A stretch of DNA of 64,000 nt from Myxococcales bacterium (GTDB lineage: Bacteria; Myxococcota_A; Polyangia; Polyangiales; Ga0077539), in NCBI GenBank assembly GCA_016793325.1, contig JAEUKI010000062.1, positions 434,001 to 498,000 on the forward strand, read 5' to 3'. Every line of letters starts with the position of its first letter. Position 1 is the first letter of the stretch. The notes under the pieces are model-generated. The model had not been told where the DNA came from and did no database searches. It saw only the letters and a list, made by a program, of their open reading frames with translations. The position numbers were made by a program, and so were the translations under genes. Positions 1-12,032 of the stretch are shown here, piece by piece.

Positions 1-1602
1 CTCTGCTTCCGCGATCCCGACATCGCTGCAGACACCGACTCCTACTACGTGACGTACACCGAGGGGCGCTGCGATGGCACGGGCGTGCACACCGTGCGGC
101 TCACGAAGCTCACGACGACGACCCTCTCTCCAGTCACGCAAGCCACGGTGTTCACCACACCATCGATCACGGAGGTGTCGCAGCTTCCGCTCGTTCGCGT
201 CTCGGCGACGAACGGGGCTGTATATGTCGCGCTCGTGAATCGGGCGGCGACGATGCCGCAGCTCCACCTCCGTACCTACACATCGAATCTCGACGGCGGG
301 CTGGCGGGGTCGCCGATCACACCTGGCGGTCGCGTCGTCGCCGGCTTGTCGCTCGACTGCGACGCGAGCGAGCCAGGCGCGCCGTGCGTGATCTCGACGC
401 TCGAGGACCTCGGACTCGGCATTCGCGCGGTGATCCGCGACGGGTTTTCGACCGTCGCGAACGTGGGCCCGCCGCTCTTGATGGCTGGCGAAAACCCACA
501 GTCGATCGCGTCAGTGGGCGGCGCGAACCCGCTCCGCGGAGCGGCGATGACGACCAACGCAACGATGGCCCCGCAGGTCTTGTACGCGGCGCCGCTTCCC
601 GCAGCGCCGTTCGTGGCGCTCGACTCGATGGCCCCGCTGCTCCCAGGAGTCGCGGCGCTGCGTTTGAGGACGGGCGGCGCGGCGGCGGTCTGGAGCACGC
701 GAGGCACGATCGCGTACGGAAGCGGCGCGACATGGAGTCCGCTCGCCGTGCGGCGCTATTCCGTTGCCGCTGGGCCAGGTGCGTTCGTGGTCGACGACGC
801 AGCGCAGGTCGGACGAAGCATCCTCGTGGTGGGCCGCGCGACCTCGGCGGGTGGTTCGGTCGACGGCGCCCCGTTTGCGTCGACCGAGATCGTGCCGACG
901 TCCGCGACGATGGGCGTGACGGTCATCGGAAGTTCGGTGACCCAGTTCGGCAGGACACGCGTCGCCGCTCCGACGAGCTGTTCCGAGATCGCTCGAGCCG
1001 CGGCGATCTACGTGAGCGGAACCGGGTCCACCGGACCCACCACCGTGAACATCGTCCCGTATGGATGCGAGAGTGACGGCGATTGCGTCGATCCCCTCGG
1101 CGCTGGTGGACGGTGCTCCGGCGGTCGCTGCTCGTTCACCACCGGTCCTTGCGCGCGAGACTCTGGCGTCGATTCTGGCGTCGATGCGAGCTCGGACGCT
1201 GGCGACGCCAACTTCGTGCCTCGCGACACGGGGGTCGACACCGGTATTCAAGACGCCTCGTTCGTCGATCGTCAACCGCCGCCGTTCGACCAGGGCGTGG
1301 TCGACGTAGGCGTCGATTCGGCGAGCAGCGACGCTGCGACCGACGGCGCCTCGTCGGATTCCTCGGCGACCGGCGACGCCGGCGCGGACGCGTCGAGCGA
1401 CGACGCCGCATCCATGGACGTGTCCAACGCGGACGGAGCCGACGGCGCTGCGCAGGCGGGCGACAGCGGCAAACCGCCCTCGATCAACGGCGGCGCGTGC
1501 CAATGCCGCGCGCCCGCGACGCCGAGTCGCTTCGATGCGCGAGCGCTCGTGCTGTTGCTCGTCGCCGCCGCTGCGACGGCGCGCCTCCGTCGTCGAAGCT
1601 GA
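1..1602 (+). CDS. Secreted surface protein with MYXO-CTERM-like tail (5' end outside window)
   Basis: The frame is open from base 1 and already aligns there with residues near 44 of the next gene (LCFRDPDI here, RCYRSPDI there), so the start and signal peptide lie before the window and an internal ATG at 49 is not the start. The body resembles a beta-rich, possibly propeller-like domain, but I recognise no named family. Near the C-terminus a Cys-containing segment (GCESDGDCVDPLGAGG) leads into an Asp/Ser/Gly/Val linker (DSGVDSGVDA), then GGACQCRAP, a hydrophobic stretch and RLRRRS. That ending is the pattern of myxobacterial MYXO-CTERM sorting tails, so the protein is probably exported and anchored or processed at the envelope. 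It forms a tandem pair with the paralogue 63 bp downstream. Function unknown. Confidence 0.8.
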   Translation, partial: LCFRDPDIAADTDSYYVTYTEGRCDGTGVHTVRLTKLTTTTLSPVTQATVFTTPSITEVSQLPLVRVSATNGAVYVALVNRAATMPQLHLRTYTSNLDGGLAGSPITPGGRVVAGLSLDCDASEPGAPCVISTLEDLGLGIRAVIRDGFSTVANVGPPLLMAGENPQSIASVGGANPLRGAAMTTNATMAPQVLYAAPLPAAPFVALDSMAPLLPGVAALRLRTGGAAAVWSTRGTIAYGSGATWSPLAVRRYSVAAGPGAFVVDDAAQVGRSILVVGRATSAGGSVDGAPFASTEIVPTSATMGVTVIGSSVTQFGRTRVAAPTSCSEIARAAAIYVSGTGSTGPTTVNIVPYGCESDGDCVDPLGAGGRCSGGRCSFTTGPCARDSGVDSGVDASSDAGDANFVPRDTGVDTGIQDASFVDRQPPPFDQGVVDVGVDSASSDAATDGASSDSSATGDAGADASSDDAASMDVSNADGADGAAQAGDSGKPPSINGGACQCRAPATPSRFDARALVLLLVAAAATARLRRRS

Positions 1603-1665
1603 ACCACGTTCGGCCGTACGCTAACTCGCGCCGGCCCAATCGTTGGTGAGGTACGCTCGGCGACG

Positions 1666-3237
1666 ATGAGAAGCTCTGCTTCGTGGCTCTCGGTCGCGCT
1701 GTTGTCGGCGAGCGCGTGGTTGTTGGCGCCAGAGGCTCACGCGCTCACGGCGGCCTCTCCGCGGGTGTTTCCGATCGATTCGGGGCGCTGCTACCGCAGT
1801 CCAGACATCACGTTCGAACGGGACAGCTACTTCGTCGCCTTCGCGGTGGCTCCCTGCTCGGGCGGTGGCGAGTACGAAGTGAAGGTCGTTCGCTTCGATC
1901 GCTCGTTTGCCACCACCGGCGAGCACACGCTCTATCGCGGAATGGTAAGCGGGACCGTCCCGCCGACGCCGCTCGTGTCCGTGAGCAGCGCGTTTGGAAC
2001 GGTGCTCGTCGCCGCGACGCTCCGGGGTGCTGGCGCGGCGCCGATTCGGGCGTTCGCCGTCCCGAGCGCAGGGATGCTCCGCACCGCATCGATGCAGGAG
2101 GTCACGTCCGAAACGAACGTCGCTGCGCTGTCCGTCGATTGTCAGGCCCTCGACTCCATGGCGCCGTGTGTGCTCGCGACAATCGAAGAAGCGATTCTCG
2201 GATCGCGCGCGCACGTACGCATCGTCCTGGAGACAGCGCGCAACGCCGGGCCCACGTCGCTCATCATGGGCCAGAACGTGACGGCGATCGCGGCGATCGG
2301 AGGCCGCGCGTCGGACCGCGGCGCCGTGATGACGACGGACTTCATCGGTTCATCGGCGTTCTTCGGGCCGACGTCGGGCGTGTTCGCTGACATCGAGCGT
2401 CGGTCGCCGCTGACGCTGCTCACCCGCGGCGTCGCTGCGCTGCGCACGCCCACGGGGGTCGTGGGGTTTTGGAGCCAACGCAACGAGCTCACGCTCGCGA
2501 CGGGACCCAACTGGGGTTCGCTGACCTATTCGCGAATCGCGCTGCTCGCCCAGAGCGCGGCGTTCGCGATCGACGACGCAGCCGCGATCGGCCGCACGTT
2601 TGCGCTCGTCGGGAGGTCGACTGAAGACCCTTCGCGCGTCGCGAACGCGCCGTATTCGCTGGTCTCGTTGGGCACCGGCTTCGCTCCGCCGCTCGGCGCG
2701 GCGAGTATCACGCAGCCGATGGTTGGCGACGCACGGATCGCGACCTCGACGCTCTGCCCGGACCTCGGAACCGCGGCGGCGGTGTTCTCGACGACGCTCG
2801 GCTCGCCGCCATCGTCGGGCCTCGCGATCGTTCGCTACCAGTGCAGCGCCGACACCGAGTGCGCGGACGCCGTCGGAAACAACGGCGTGTGCCAGTCCGG
2901 CGCGTGCGTGTTCAGAACGGGACCGTGCGCGGCGGACTCGGGGGTGCCTTCGCTCGTCGACGCCAGCGTCTCCGACGCAAACCCGACGATCCCGCCGTTC
3001 GACGCAGAGGCGCCCGACGCGCAGGCGCCCATCGACGCGAGCGTCGACGGGGTCTCCTCGGACAGCGCGGGGCGAACAGACGCAAACGGTCAGCCTTCTG
3101 TCAGGCGTGTTGAATACTGGGGCGGTGCGTGCCAGTGCCGCGCCGCCGCTGTCTCGCCCCGCGCCCCCCGGGGCGTTCACGCGCTCGCGTCGCTCGCGTT
3201 CGTCGCCGCGGTCCTTCGTCGCCGTCGCCGCGCGTAG
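1666..3237 (+). CDS. Secreted surface protein with MYXO-CTERM-like tail, paralogue of the preceding gene
   Basis: 523 aa. An N-terminal signal peptide (MRSSASWLSVALLSASAW, cleavage probably after EAHA) is followed by a ~370-residue domain collinear with the upstream gene, including matched segments such as SVDCQALDSMAPC against SLDCDASEPGAPC. The C-terminal part repeats the same plan: short Cys-rich segment (CSADTECADAVGNNG), Asp-rich linker, GGACQCRA, hydrophobic helix and RRRRRA. The double Cys plus TM plus Arg ending fits a myxobacterial surface-sorting tail. The pair looks like a tandem duplication. I do not recognise the main domain. It converges on ppdK with a 21-bp gap and no clear hairpin terminator. 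Confidence 0.82.
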   Translation: MRSSASWLSVALLSASAWLLAPEAHALTAASPRVFPIDSGRCYRSPDITFERDSYFVAFAVAPCSGGGEYEVKVVRFDRSFATTGEHTLYRGMVSGTVPPTPLVSVSSAFGTVLVAATLRGAGAAPIRAFAVPSAGMLRTASMQEVTSETNVAALSVDCQALDSMAPCVLATIEEAILGSRAHVRIVLETARNAGPTSLIMGQNVTAIAAIGGRASDRGAVMTTDFIGSSAFFGPTSGVFADIERRSPLTLLTRGVAALRTPTGVVGFWSQRNELTLATGPNWGSLTYSRIALLAQSAAFAIDDAAAIGRTFALVGRSTEDPSRVANAPYSLVSLGTGFAPPLGAASITQPMVGDARIATSTLCPDLGTAAAVFSTTLGSPPSSGLAIVRYQCSADTECADAVGNNGVCQSGACVFRTGPCAADSGVPSLVDASVSDANPTIPPFDAEAPDAQAPIDASVDGVSSDSAGRTDANGQPSVRRVEYWGGACQCRAAAVSPRAPRGVHALASLAFVAAVLRRRRRA

Positions 3238-3258
3238 CCAACGACGACCGTCGCGTGC

Positions 3259-5970
<2,712 letters not shown>

Positions 5971-5989
5971 CGCGGGCCGAAAGACTACG

Positions 5990-8092
5990 CTACTTCTTGC
6001 TACCCGACAGCAGATCGAACCGACACACGAGCGCGCTCGTGACCGCGACGAGCTTGAGCAGCTTCAGCCGCGCCTCGCGCTTGTTCAGGTCTTCGTCCAT
6101 CACGAACACTTTGGCGAAGAACTGATCGAGCGGCGCGGTGAGCCCGTCGGCGATCGCAGAAACTGCGCCCACGAAATCCCGCTTCGCGACCGCGCCCGTC
6201 ACCTGCGCTTCGACGTCGAGGACGACCTTCTGCAAAGCTTGCTCTTCGCCGAGCGCAAATGTGTGCTCGCGGAGCCAGCGCACGAGCGTCGCCGACGTCT
6301 CTGCGCCGTGAACGTCCTTGGTGATGTTGGTCGCGCGCTCGATGCACGTCGCGGCGAGCGCGAGCTGCGGGTTGCCGCGCAGCTTGTGCAGCGCCTCCGC
6401 GCGTTGCAGCACGTCGAACGGGTCGCAGTCGTCGACCTGCGTCGCCATCGCCGCGCGCACGACGTCGATCGCGTACTGCTGCGAGAGCGCGACCTCGAGC
6501 CGCTCGCGGAGAAACGCGACGAGGTCCTTGCGCACTTGCTCTCGGTCCACGTTGGCGAGCTTCTCGCCCTTGTGCTGGCCGAGCGCGGTCGCGACGAGCG
6601 CTGACAGGGACGCGCGCGCTTCGTGATGCAAGAGCGTTCGCAATACGCCGAGCGCCGCGCGGCGGAGGCCGAAAGGGTCACCGCCGCCCGAGGGCTTCTG
6701 GCCGATCGCGAAGAAGCCCGCGAGCGTGTCGATGCGGTCTGCCACCGCGAGCGCCGCGCCGGCCTTCGAGAGCGCCACGGAGTCCTCTGCGCCGCGCGGC
6801 AAATAGTGCTCGGCGATCGCCTCGCACACGTGAACGTCGAGCTTGTCGTTGCGCGCGAGGTCGCGCCCCACGAAGCCCTGCAGCTCGGGAAACTCTCCGA
6901 CGGTCAACGAGACGAGGTCGCACTTGCACACGCGCGCGGCGTCCGTCACCGCAGCGGCGTCCGCGCCGAACACCGCCGCGCAGTCCGCGCCGAGCGCGGC
7001 GATGCGCAGGACCTTGTCCGCGTAGCTCCCGAGCTTCTGGTGATAGACCACGCCCTCGAGCCGCGCGAAGCGCGACGCGAGCGTCTCGCTGCGGTCCTTG
7101 TCGATGAAGAACTTCGCGTCCGTCAGCCGCGCGCGCATCACGCGCTCGTTGCCCTTGCGAATGCGGTCGGGGTCGAGCGCGGTGTTGACCGTCGTGATGA
7201 AGAGCGGGAGCAGTCGGCCGTCCTTGCCGCGCGCCGCGAAGTACCGCTGATGGAAGCTCATCACGGTCTCGATGAGCTCGTCGGGCAGCGTGAGAAACGC
7301 CTCTTCGAAGCGCCCGACGACCACGAAGGGCCACTCGACGAGCCCCAGCACTTCGCCGTCGAGAAAGTCGTTGTCGACCAGCGTTCCACCGTGGGATTTC
7401 GCGGCGGCGGCGAGGGCTTCGCGCTGCACCGAGCGCCGCTCGTCTTGGTCCGCGAGCACCTTGCGCGCGCGAAGAGCGCCCACGTATTCATCGGCGGACG
7501 CGACCTCGAACCGCGCGGGCTCGAGAAAGCGGTGCCCGTACGTCGCGCGGCCCGCCTTCACGCGAACGAACTCGAAGTCCACGACGTCCGCGCCGAACAG
7601 CGCGACGAGCCACTGGATCGGTCGACCGAAGGGCGTCTCGATGTCCGCCCAGCGCATGCTCTTCTCGAACGAGAGCTTCTTGCACACGCTCGCGAACACC
7701 TCCGCGAGCTTGTCCTTCGCCGCGCCGCCCTCGAGCACGCGCGTCGCGCGCAGGTAGCGGCCCTTCTCGTTCTCCGCGATCTCGAGCGCGTCGACCGCGA
7801 GGCCGTTCTTCTTCGCGAAGCCCTCAGCCGCGGCGGTCCACTTGCCTTCTTTCTTCGCGGCGGACTCGGGCGGACCCCAGAGCTCTTCGCTCTTCGGCGC
7901 GATGGACTCTTCGACGTGCTCGACGAGCACCGAGAGGCGCCTGGGCGTCCCGAGCGCGCGCACCGCGCCGTGCGTGATTCGATGCAGCGCGAGCTCGTCT
8001 TTGACGAGCGTAGGCAGCTGCGCGAGCGCGCCGTTTACGAAGGAAGTGGGGAGTTCTTCGCAGCCGATTTCGAGTAGTAGCGTCCGAGCCAT
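5990..8092 (-). CDS. glyS: Glycyl-tRNA synthetase beta subunit
   Basis: 700 aa when started at the ATG at 8092 (MARTLLLEIGCEELPTSF), the conserved GlyS N-terminus. The open frame continues upstream to 9316, but that stretch is antisense to another gene and low in conservation. The beta subunit of the bacterial alpha2beta2 enzyme holds the tRNA-binding modules. Recognisable blocks are GTPRRLSVLV, the core FEKSMRWADIETPFGRPIQW, the HD-like region with RLTDAKFFIDKDR, and the C-terminal DALR-type helical end with VFVMDEDLNKREARLKLL. The partner glyQ (alpha) is not next to it and must lie outside this window. ppdK follows after 19 bp. Confidence 0.96.
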   Translation of the reverse strand: MARTLLLEIGCEELPTSFVNGALAQLPTLVKDELALHRITHGAVRALGTPRRLSVLVEHVEESIAPKSEELWGPPESAAKKEGKWTAAAEGFAKKNGLAVDALEIAENEKGRYLRATRVLEGGAAKDKLAEVFASVCKKLSFEKSMRWADIETPFGRPIQWLVALFGADVVDFEFVRVKAGRATYGHRFLEPARFEVASADEYVGALRARKVLADQDERRSVQREALAAAAKSHGGTLVDNDFLDGEVLGLVEWPFVVVGRFEEAFLTLPDELIETVMSFHQRYFAARGKDGRLLPLFITTVNTALDPDRIRKGNERVMRARLTDAKFFIDKDRSETLASRFARLEGVVYHQKLGSYADKVLRIAALGADCAAVFGADAAAVTDAARVCKCDLVSLTVGEFPELQGFVGRDLARNDKLDVHVCEAIAEHYLPRGAEDSVALSKAGAALAVADRIDTLAGFFAIGQKPSGGGDPFGLRRAALGVLRTLLHHEARASLSALVATALGQHKGEKLANVDREQVRKDLVAFLRERLEVALSQQYAIDVVRAAMATQVDDCDPFDVLQRAEALHKLRGNPQLALAATCIERATNITKDVHGAETSATLVRWLREHTFALGEEQALQKVVLDVEAQVTGAVAKRDFVGAVSAIADGLTAPLDQFFAKVFVMDEDLNKREARLKLLKLVAVTSALVCRFDLLSGSKK

Positions 8093-8121
8093 GAATGGGG
8101 CGCGGACGTTACCACAAGCGT

Positions 8122-9108
8122 TCAGCGGCAGGCGCCCTGGTACGCGACGTTGACGCGCGCGGTGAGGGCCATGCACGCGTTGTTGTACGTCTGTCCGTCG
8201 CAGCCGCAGACGGGGATCGACTCGTTGGAACAGCGAACGGCGACGACGCGGCACGTTCCAACGCCGTTGCAGGTCGTCTTCGAGCACATCTCGTTGACGC
8301 CGCAGTCCGAGTTTTGTCGGCACGTCGCCGCGGGCGGAGGCGCGCACTCGCCAGTGGCCGCGACGCGAACGCCCGAGCTCGCCGCGTTGCACGCGCTTCC
8401 GTAGGTGCGTCCGTCGCAGCCGCACACGGGCTGGTAGAGGGCGATGCACGCTTCGGGGCGGCGCGCGCAGGTGCCCGATCCGCCGCAGGTCGTTCCTGCG
8501 CAGTATTGACCGGAGGCGCAGTCGCTGTTCGCGCGGCACGAGGTGACTGGAGCGCCGCAGCGGTACTGGCAGCGGTTTTCGGTCGAGCACGTCATGTAGC
8601 CGAGGCATCGAGGCGTGATGAGCCGCTGCTCGTTGCAGTCCGCGACCTGCGTGCAGTAGCTCACCGCGCGACGCAGGCGATAGACCACCGTGCGTCCCTC
8701 GCGCAGCGTGAGCTCGCTTCCGTCGCTGCTGAACGTGTGCGAGTAGCGCTTCGTCTCGCCGTTGAACTCGAGGTACAGGTAGCGCGACGTCGCGCGAAAC
8801 GCGCCTTCGACGCGCGCCGGGGGACAGGGCGCGCGCACGCAGAACACCGTTTGATCTGCGAAGAAGCGCCGCGCGTTCGGAGACTCGAGCGTCTCGGTGA
8901 ACACCGCCGCGCGGAGGTTGCCCTCGACGCCGTCCCACGCGCCGACGAAGCGCTCGTACGCCGTGCTGCGCACTTCGTCGACGCTCGCGCCGTTGTCGTC
9001 CGCGGGGAGCTGCTCGAGCCCCGGCTCGGCGCACGCGCCAACGGACACGAACAACGAGAGGCCAATCGCGCGAAGAACCCGAGCTGCGTTCGAACCGAAG
9101 AACGTCAT
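8122..9108 (-). CDS. Lipoprotein with two Kazal-type protease-inhibitor domains
   Basis: 328 aa from the ATG at 9108, which is preceded by a GGGAGA Shine-Dalgarno-like sequence. The longer open frame to 9234 gives no signal peptide at its start. The N-terminus (MTFFGSNAARVLRAIGLSLF then VSVGAC) is a type II signal peptide with lipobox, so it should be membrane-anchored. Residues ~30-130 are an uncharacterised domain with a FCVRAPCPP motif. Then come Cys-rich spacers of the type found in myxobacterial surface proteins (CRANSDCASGQYC, CRQNSDCGVNEMC), each followed by a Kazal domain (PVCGCDGRTYGSACNA and PVCGCDGQTYNNACMA). Kazal domains bind serine proteases tightly. Protection against self or prey proteases is inference. 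Confidence 0.88.
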   Translation of the reverse strand: MTFFGSNAARVLRAIGLSLFVSVGACAEPGLEQLPADDNGASVDEVRSTAYERFVGAWDGVEGNLRAAVFTETLESPNARRFFADQTVFCVRAPCPPARVEGAFRATSRYLYLEFNGETKRYSHTFSSDGSELTLREGRTVVYRLRRAVSYCTQVADCNEQRLITPRCLGYMTCSTENRCQYRCGAPVTSCRANSDCASGQYCAGTTCGGSGTCARRPEACIALYQPVCGCDGRTYGSACNAASSGVRVAATGECAPPPAATCRQNSDCGVNEMCSKTTCNGVGTCRVVAVRCSNESIPVCGCDGQTYNNACMALTARVNVAYQGACR

Positions 9109-9299
9109 GAAATGAATCTCCCGAACCGATCCATCGACGACCCGAACCGCGCGCCCTTCGCCCAGTCGTGTCGTGTAGGTGCGGTGGCGGATACCCGTAC
9201 TCGATGTAGGTGTCAATGCCCCCTTTGCCTTCATCGTGACTCGACCCCCATCGAGGCGACGCTCGAAATGCGATCCACGGGCGAACGCGCGATCGCGTT

Positions 9300-11183
9300 A
9301 TGCTCCGTGCCCACATGGCGCAAACGACGTTGCCGGGGATCGCGACGCCCGCGGCGCTCCGCGAGGGTCAGATCGTCGCGGGGCGGTTCAGCATCGGGCG
9401 GATCGCGACGAGCTTCGGAGCTTTGTCGGTCTACACGGCGAAGGACACCAAGACGCAGAAGGCCGTGTCGGTGTGGGCTGCGCCGCCGGGCATCGTTCGC
9501 CCCGAGATTTCTGCGGCCGTTCGCGGCGCGATCCGCTCGGTGAGCGCGCTCAAGTCACCCGACTCGCTGTCGGTCTTCGGAATCAGCGTCGAGCCGGCCA
9601 CTGGCGTCTTGTTGGTCGCGACCGATCCGTTGCCGCCCGACAGCGCGGACGACGTGATGGCGCAGAAGATGGGCGAGGGCGCGACGCTCTCGCTTCAGGA
9701 CGCGTACGCGATCTTGTCGCCGGTGCTCGACGTGATGGCGACGGCGCACGCGCAGAACATCGTGCACGGCGCGCTCGGCCCGAGCACGATCCGCGTGGTC
9801 GAAGGCAAGGGAAAGCTCTCGGGCCTCGGCCTCGGCTCGGTGCTCATCGCCACCAAAGAGATCCCCGACGCCTTCATCGCCCCCGAGGTTCGCAAGGGCT
9901 TGAGCCCCAACGCGCGGAGCGACATCTACGCGATCGGCGCGCTCTTGTACTGGCTCTGCACGGGCAAGTACTTCAACGCCGAGGTGGCCGCGACGTCGCT
10001 CGTCTCGGCCCTCCCGATCACCTTCGACGTGATCATCGAGAACAGCACCGCCGAGGCGCCAGACGATCGATTCAAGTCCATCGCATCGATGCGCGCGGCG
10101 CTCGCGGCGCTCATCGCGCCCGCAGAAGTGACCGCGCAGCGGGTCGCTCCGCCCCCGTCGAACAACGCCGAAGCCGAAGGCCTCGACGTCGCGATCGACG
10201 AAGAGCCCGTGCAGTACTCGACGCTCGACGTCGCGATCGACGTGGACACGAGCGGCTTGTACGCGGCGCCCGCGGGCGCTGCGCCGTTCGAAGGAGCGCG
10301 TCCCTCGATGGTGGGCGTCGCGCCGACGGCCGTGAGCGGTGACCTGAAGGGGCTCGTCACCGAGGCCACGGCCAACGATGCGCCGCGGTGGATGTTCGTG
10401 CGCAACGGGCTCGATCACGGGCCGCTCACGGCGCGCGAGCTCATCCAGGCCATCATTCGGCACGAGGTTCAAGACGACGACATCGTCTTCAACATGGACT
10501 CGAACGAGCGAAAGAAGCTCTACGAGTGGCCGCAGTACCGTGAGTTTTCGTCGCAGGCGCGCGACAAGCGAAAGCGCGATCAGCACGAGACCGAGGTGAA
10601 GAGCGCGATCGCCGAAGACACGGTCAACGCGCGCGCGAAGGTGCTCGTCGGGATCGCGACCGTGGCCGCCGTCGCGCTGCTCTTCGTCGTGTACTGGAAG
10701 ACGCTCGGGCCCGGATCGGCGTCGCGAAGGACCGCGGAGCTGGATATTCCCAGGCCGAACGCGCGTGCTGTCGGCGGCGCGATCGAAGTGCTCCCGCCTC
10801 CGCCCGCGGACGAGATCCGCCGCGCGCGCTCGGGCGGCGGCGGAGGCTCGGGCGGGTTCACGTCGTACGAGTCCGCGATGGCCGCGCCGATCGAGTTCAA
10901 CATGGCCGGCGGCGGCGGCGGCGGTGGAACGCTCTCGGACCGCGAAATCGTCGGTCCCCTCAACGCGTCGCTCGGTCGCTTCGCGGGCTGCGCGGCGCTC
11001 GGATCGCCCGGCGACGTGCGCCTCCGCATCGCCGTCGGCGGAACGGGAGCTCCCATCGGCGTGACCGTGCTCAACGGCTCGGGCGCGTTCAAGGGCTGCG
11101 TCGTCGGCGTCGTGCGCTCGCTTCGCTGGCGCGCGTTCGGCGGGCCGCGCGTCGGGTTCTCGTGGGGCTTCTCGGTGCAGTGA
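9300..11183 (+). CDS. Membrane pseudokinase with GYF_2 domain and AgmX/TonB-like C-terminal domain
   Basis: 627 aa (an ATG at 9315 is equally possible). Residues ~15-280 have the outline of a Hanks-type kinase, but the active-site motifs are gone: the Gly loop reads GRIATSFGAL, the VAIK lysine is replaced (AVSVWAAPP), HRDLKPEN is HGALGPST and DFG is GLG. The APE motif (IAPEVRKG) and the structural DIYAIGALL remain. A GYF_2-type domain (WMFVRNGLDHGPLTARELI) sits around 365-415, then a charged linker, one TM helix (VGIATVAAVALLFVVYW), a Gly-rich stretch, and a C-terminal domain like AgmX/TonB C-termini with GDVRLRIAVGGTGAPIGVTV. The stop codon overlaps the start of the SctJ-like gene (TGATG), so the two are translationally coupled. 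Function unknown; a regulatory or scaffold role is inferred. Confidence 0.85.
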   Translation: MLRAHMAQTTLPGIATPAALREGQIVAGRFSIGRIATSFGALSVYTAKDTKTQKAVSVWAAPPGIVRPEISAAVRGAIRSVSALKSPDSLSVFGISVEPATGVLLVATDPLPPDSADDVMAQKMGEGATLSLQDAYAILSPVLDVMATAHAQNIVHGALGPSTIRVVEGKGKLSGLGLGSVLIATKEIPDAFIAPEVRKGLSPNARSDIYAIGALLYWLCTGKYFNAEVAATSLVSALPITFDVIIENSTAEAPDDRFKSIASMRAALAALIAPAEVTAQRVAPPPSNNAEAEGLDVAIDEEPVQYSTLDVAIDVDTSGLYAAPAGAAPFEGARPSMVGVAPTAVSGDLKGLVTEATANDAPRWMFVRNGLDHGPLTARELIQAIIRHEVQDDDIVFNMDSNERKKLYEWPQYREFSSQARDKRKRDQHETEVKSAIAEDTVNARAKVLVGIATVAAVALLFVVYWKTLGPGSASRRTAELDIPRPNARAVGGAIEVLPPPPADEIRRARSGGGGGSGGFTSYESAMAAPIEFNMAGGGGGGGTLSDREIVGPLNASLGRFAGCAALGSPGDVRLRIAVGGTGAPIGVTVLNGSGAFKGCVVGVVRSLRWRAFGGPRVGFSWGFSVQ

Positions 11184-11998
11184 TGGCCCATCCGCGTGGG
11201 GCTCAGGGCGGCGCGCGAGCGCTCTTGATTTCGTGTGCAGCGATCGCGCTCGCCGCGTGCGCGCAGGTCCCCGTGCTGCAAGGCGTGGCCGAAGGCGAGG
11301 CGAACCGCGCCGTCGCCGCGCTCGACCAAGCGGGGATCGCCGCGCGCAAAGAAGCTGACGAGGGCGGCGGCACGGGCGGTCCACAGTTTCGCGTGGTGGT
11401 GGGGACCGAAGAGGTCGCGCGGAGCGTGACGGTGCTGCAGGGGCACGGGCTTCCGCGCCGCGAAGAGCCGGGCTTCACCGAGTCGTACGGGGCGCAGCCC
11501 TCGCTCGTGCAGAGCGCGAGCGAAGAGCGCGCGCGCTCGGCGCAGTCGATGGCCGGTGAGCTCGCGCGGACGCTCGAGTCGATCGACGGAGTGCTCGACG
11601 CGCGCGTTCACGTGGCGCTCGCGTCCGCCGAGGACCGGCCGCTCGACGGTCGCGAGGCGCCTCGGCCCACCGCGAGCGTGCTGCTTCGTCACGTCGGGTC
11701 GCGATCGCCGATCGACGACGGAGCGATTCGACGGCTCGTCGCGTCGAGCGTCGTGACGATGCGGGCCGAAGACGTGAGCGTCGTGACGATCTCGCGTCCG
11801 CCGCCGACGACGGGCGAAGCGCGACTGTCCTACGTCGGTCCGATCGCGGTCGCGCGCGGGAGCGCGAGCACGCTCCGCGCGGTGCTCGCCGGGTCGATCG
11901 GCGTCAACGTCGTGCTCGCGGCGGGCCTCGCGCTCATGGCGCTGCGCCGACGAAAGAGCGACGACGAAGCGAGCGAGACAGAGCCGAAGCGCGGTTGA
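11183..11998 (+). CDS. SctJ/YscJ-family secretion-ring lipoprotein (orphan)
   Basis: 271 aa from the ATG that overlaps the previous stop codon. A type II signal peptide ends in the lipobox LAAC, followed by a short ring-building-motif domain typical of YscJ/PrgK/FliF (EANRAVAALDQAGIAARKE, then FRVVVGTEEVARSVTVLQGHGLPRR). The GELARTLESIDGVLDARVHVA block is the family signature, and there is a C-terminal TM (GSIGVNVVLAAGLALMAL) with a basic tail. In type III secretion this lipoprotein forms the inner-membrane ring. No other secretion gene lies nearby, so it is an orphan tied to a pseudokinase gene. The family assignment is firm; a role in secretion is not. Confidence 0.87.
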   Translation: MAHPRGAQGGARALLISCAAIALAACAQVPVLQGVAEGEANRAVAALDQAGIAARKEADEGGGTGGPQFRVVVGTEEVARSVTVLQGHGLPRREEPGFTESYGAQPSLVQSASEERARSAQSMAGELARTLESIDGVLDARVHVALASAEDRPLDGREAPRPTASVLLRHVGSRSPIDDGAIRRLVASSVVTMRAEDVSVVTISRPPPTTGEARLSYVGPIAVARGSASTLRAVLAGSIGVNVVLAAGLALMALRRRKSDDEASETEPKRG

Positions 11999-12032
11999 AC
12001 CGCAGCTTCGCCTCGCGTCTCGCGCAGGTCGC

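Noticed and set aside
8093..9316. N-terminal extension of glycyl-tRNA synthetase beta to 1108 aa
   Set aside because: The family's N-terminus starts at 8092; the extra frame is a shadow of the Kazal lipoprotein gene in another frame of the same strand.
9300..11183. Active Ser/Thr kinase
   Set aside because: Lys, HRD and DFG motifs are all lost; only the fold outline remains.
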